A stretch of 31,433 nucleotides of DNA, from assembly GCA_910577085.1 (NCBI GenBank), contig CAJTLE010000019.1:1-31433 (forward strand). The letters run 5' to 3'. This document shows, piece by piece, positions 31,076 through 31,433 of the stretch. The stretch's first letter is position 1. The number at the start of each line of letters is the position of its first letter. The notes below the pieces were generated by a model. That model was not told the DNA's origin, did not search any database, and saw only the letters and a list, made by a program, of their open reading frames with translations. The position numbers and the translations under genes are program-made. Origin of the DNA: an uncultured Allobaculum sp. GTDB lineage: Bacteria > Bacillota_I > Bacilli_A > Erysipelotrichales > Erysipelotrichaceae.

Positions 31076-31433
31076 ATGACCGCCCGAACTGTTCTTCCTG
31101 AAGGCTGCAGAGCTTTTCGCTCTCTGGATGATCTCTTTATCCCTGTAGATATGATCGCTGATCCTGACCATCCGCACTATACGGACGAAAATGGCTGGAT
31201 CCATTTTCATCTGCTCCAGACGGAAAACTCTGAAGCAGCAGTCTGCCCCCATTGCGGCAGCACCGACTGCTGTGATCACGGATATTCAATGCGAAAATGC
31301 CAGATTCTTCCCATTGCCGGCCAGACTGCCTTCGTCCATATCCGGCAGAAGCGCAGAATCTGTCGAAACTCGGATTGTCAGGCCACATCTTTTGTCATGC
31401 CTTCTAATGGCTTCAAGATGTTTCAGCAGCGTT
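31076..31433 (+). CDS. ISL3 family transposase, N-terminal part
   Basis: 119 codons are visible before the window ends; complete ISL3 transposases are around 400-450 residues. The N-terminal zinc-binding domain is clear: CPHCGS at about residues 62-67, then a second pair in CRNSDC (about 102-107), with RKCQILPIAGQTAFVHIRQKRR between them. This is the usual ISL3 zf-ribbon plus DNA-binding start; the DDE catalytic domain is beyond the edge. It begins three bases after the upstream small ORF, whose terminal codons supply the weak GGAG ribosome binding site (CAGGAGTAATCC). Whether the gene is intact cannot be judged. Confidence 0.85.
   Translation, partial: MTARTVLPEGCRAFRSLDDLFIPVDMIADPDHPHYTDENGWIHFHLLQTENSEAAVCPHCGSTDCCDHGYSMRKCQILPIAGQTAFVHIRQKRRICRNSDCQATSFVMPSNGFKMFQQR

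Larger units (their letters stand above)
30514..31433 (+). mobile_element. Left end of an ISL3-family insertion sequence (truncated by window)
   Basis: The element begins with a terminal repeat near 30514, then shows an inward terminator, a promoter, an RBS hairpin, a small ORF and the start of an ISL3-type transposase that runs off the right edge. The right end and the target duplication cannot be seen. ISL3 elements typically create 8-bp duplications and carry inverted repeats of about 20-40 bp, often with GG-rich outer ends; this matches. The exact first base of the element is uncertain by one or two positions. Confidence 0.75.

Overview
The window is a ribosomal-protein super-locus from a Gram-positive bacterium of the Bacillota, plausibly an Erysipelotrichia-like lineage. 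The evidence is the zinc-type S14 (type Z), the cysteine-containing L36, a zinc-lid adenylate kinase, strong AGGAGG ribosome binding sites and classical sigma-A promoters. The exact genus cannot be read from the sequence. Nearly all core genes lie on the minus strand, so the biological order runs from high to low coordinates.

In transcription order, the str cluster comes first (rpsL-rpsG-fusA-tuf, 28559 to 24107). It starts at a TTGACA promoter whose RNA can fold into a three-way junction at its very 5' end; tuf also has its own promoter. An 8.5 kb accessory segment follows (15.6-24.1 kb). It carries a VanY-like M15 lipoprotein peptidase, an APC amino-acid permease, a TetR regulator, an M18 aminopeptidase translationally coupled to a small membrane protein, and a DUF3267 HExxH membrane protein. 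In many Bacillota rpsJ follows tuf closely, so this segment looks like an insertion or rearrangement.

The S10-spc array then runs without a break from rpsJ (15592) to secY (5144): S10, L3, L4, L23, L2, S19, L22, S3, L16, L29, S17, L14, L24, L5, S14, S8, L6, L18, S5, L15, SecY. L30 (rpmD) is absent. A terminator follows secY. After a 1.1 kb noncoding stretch with an 18-bp tandem repeat comes adk, and then, under its own promoter and a long structured leader, rpmJ-rpsM-rpsK-rpoA-rplQ. The map and infA genes usually found here are missing. The last terminator sits at 651-681. A partial helix-turn-helix gene is cut by the left edge.

On the right, beyond rpsL, are an orphan ABC ATPase, about 700 bp of noncoding DNA with two candidate small-RNA transcription units, and the left end of an ISL3-type insertion sequence that runs off the window. 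The IS has a terminal repeat, an inward terminator, a promoter, an RBS-sequestering hairpin, a small accessory ORF and the N-terminus of the transposase.

Most of the window is a conserved housekeeping region. The more novel signals are the structured leaders before rpmJ, rpsJ and rpsL, the RG-rich tail on S3, the noncoding RNA candidate next to the IS (with weak tracrRNA-like traits), and the two-gene ISL3 element with apparent protection against read-through transcription.
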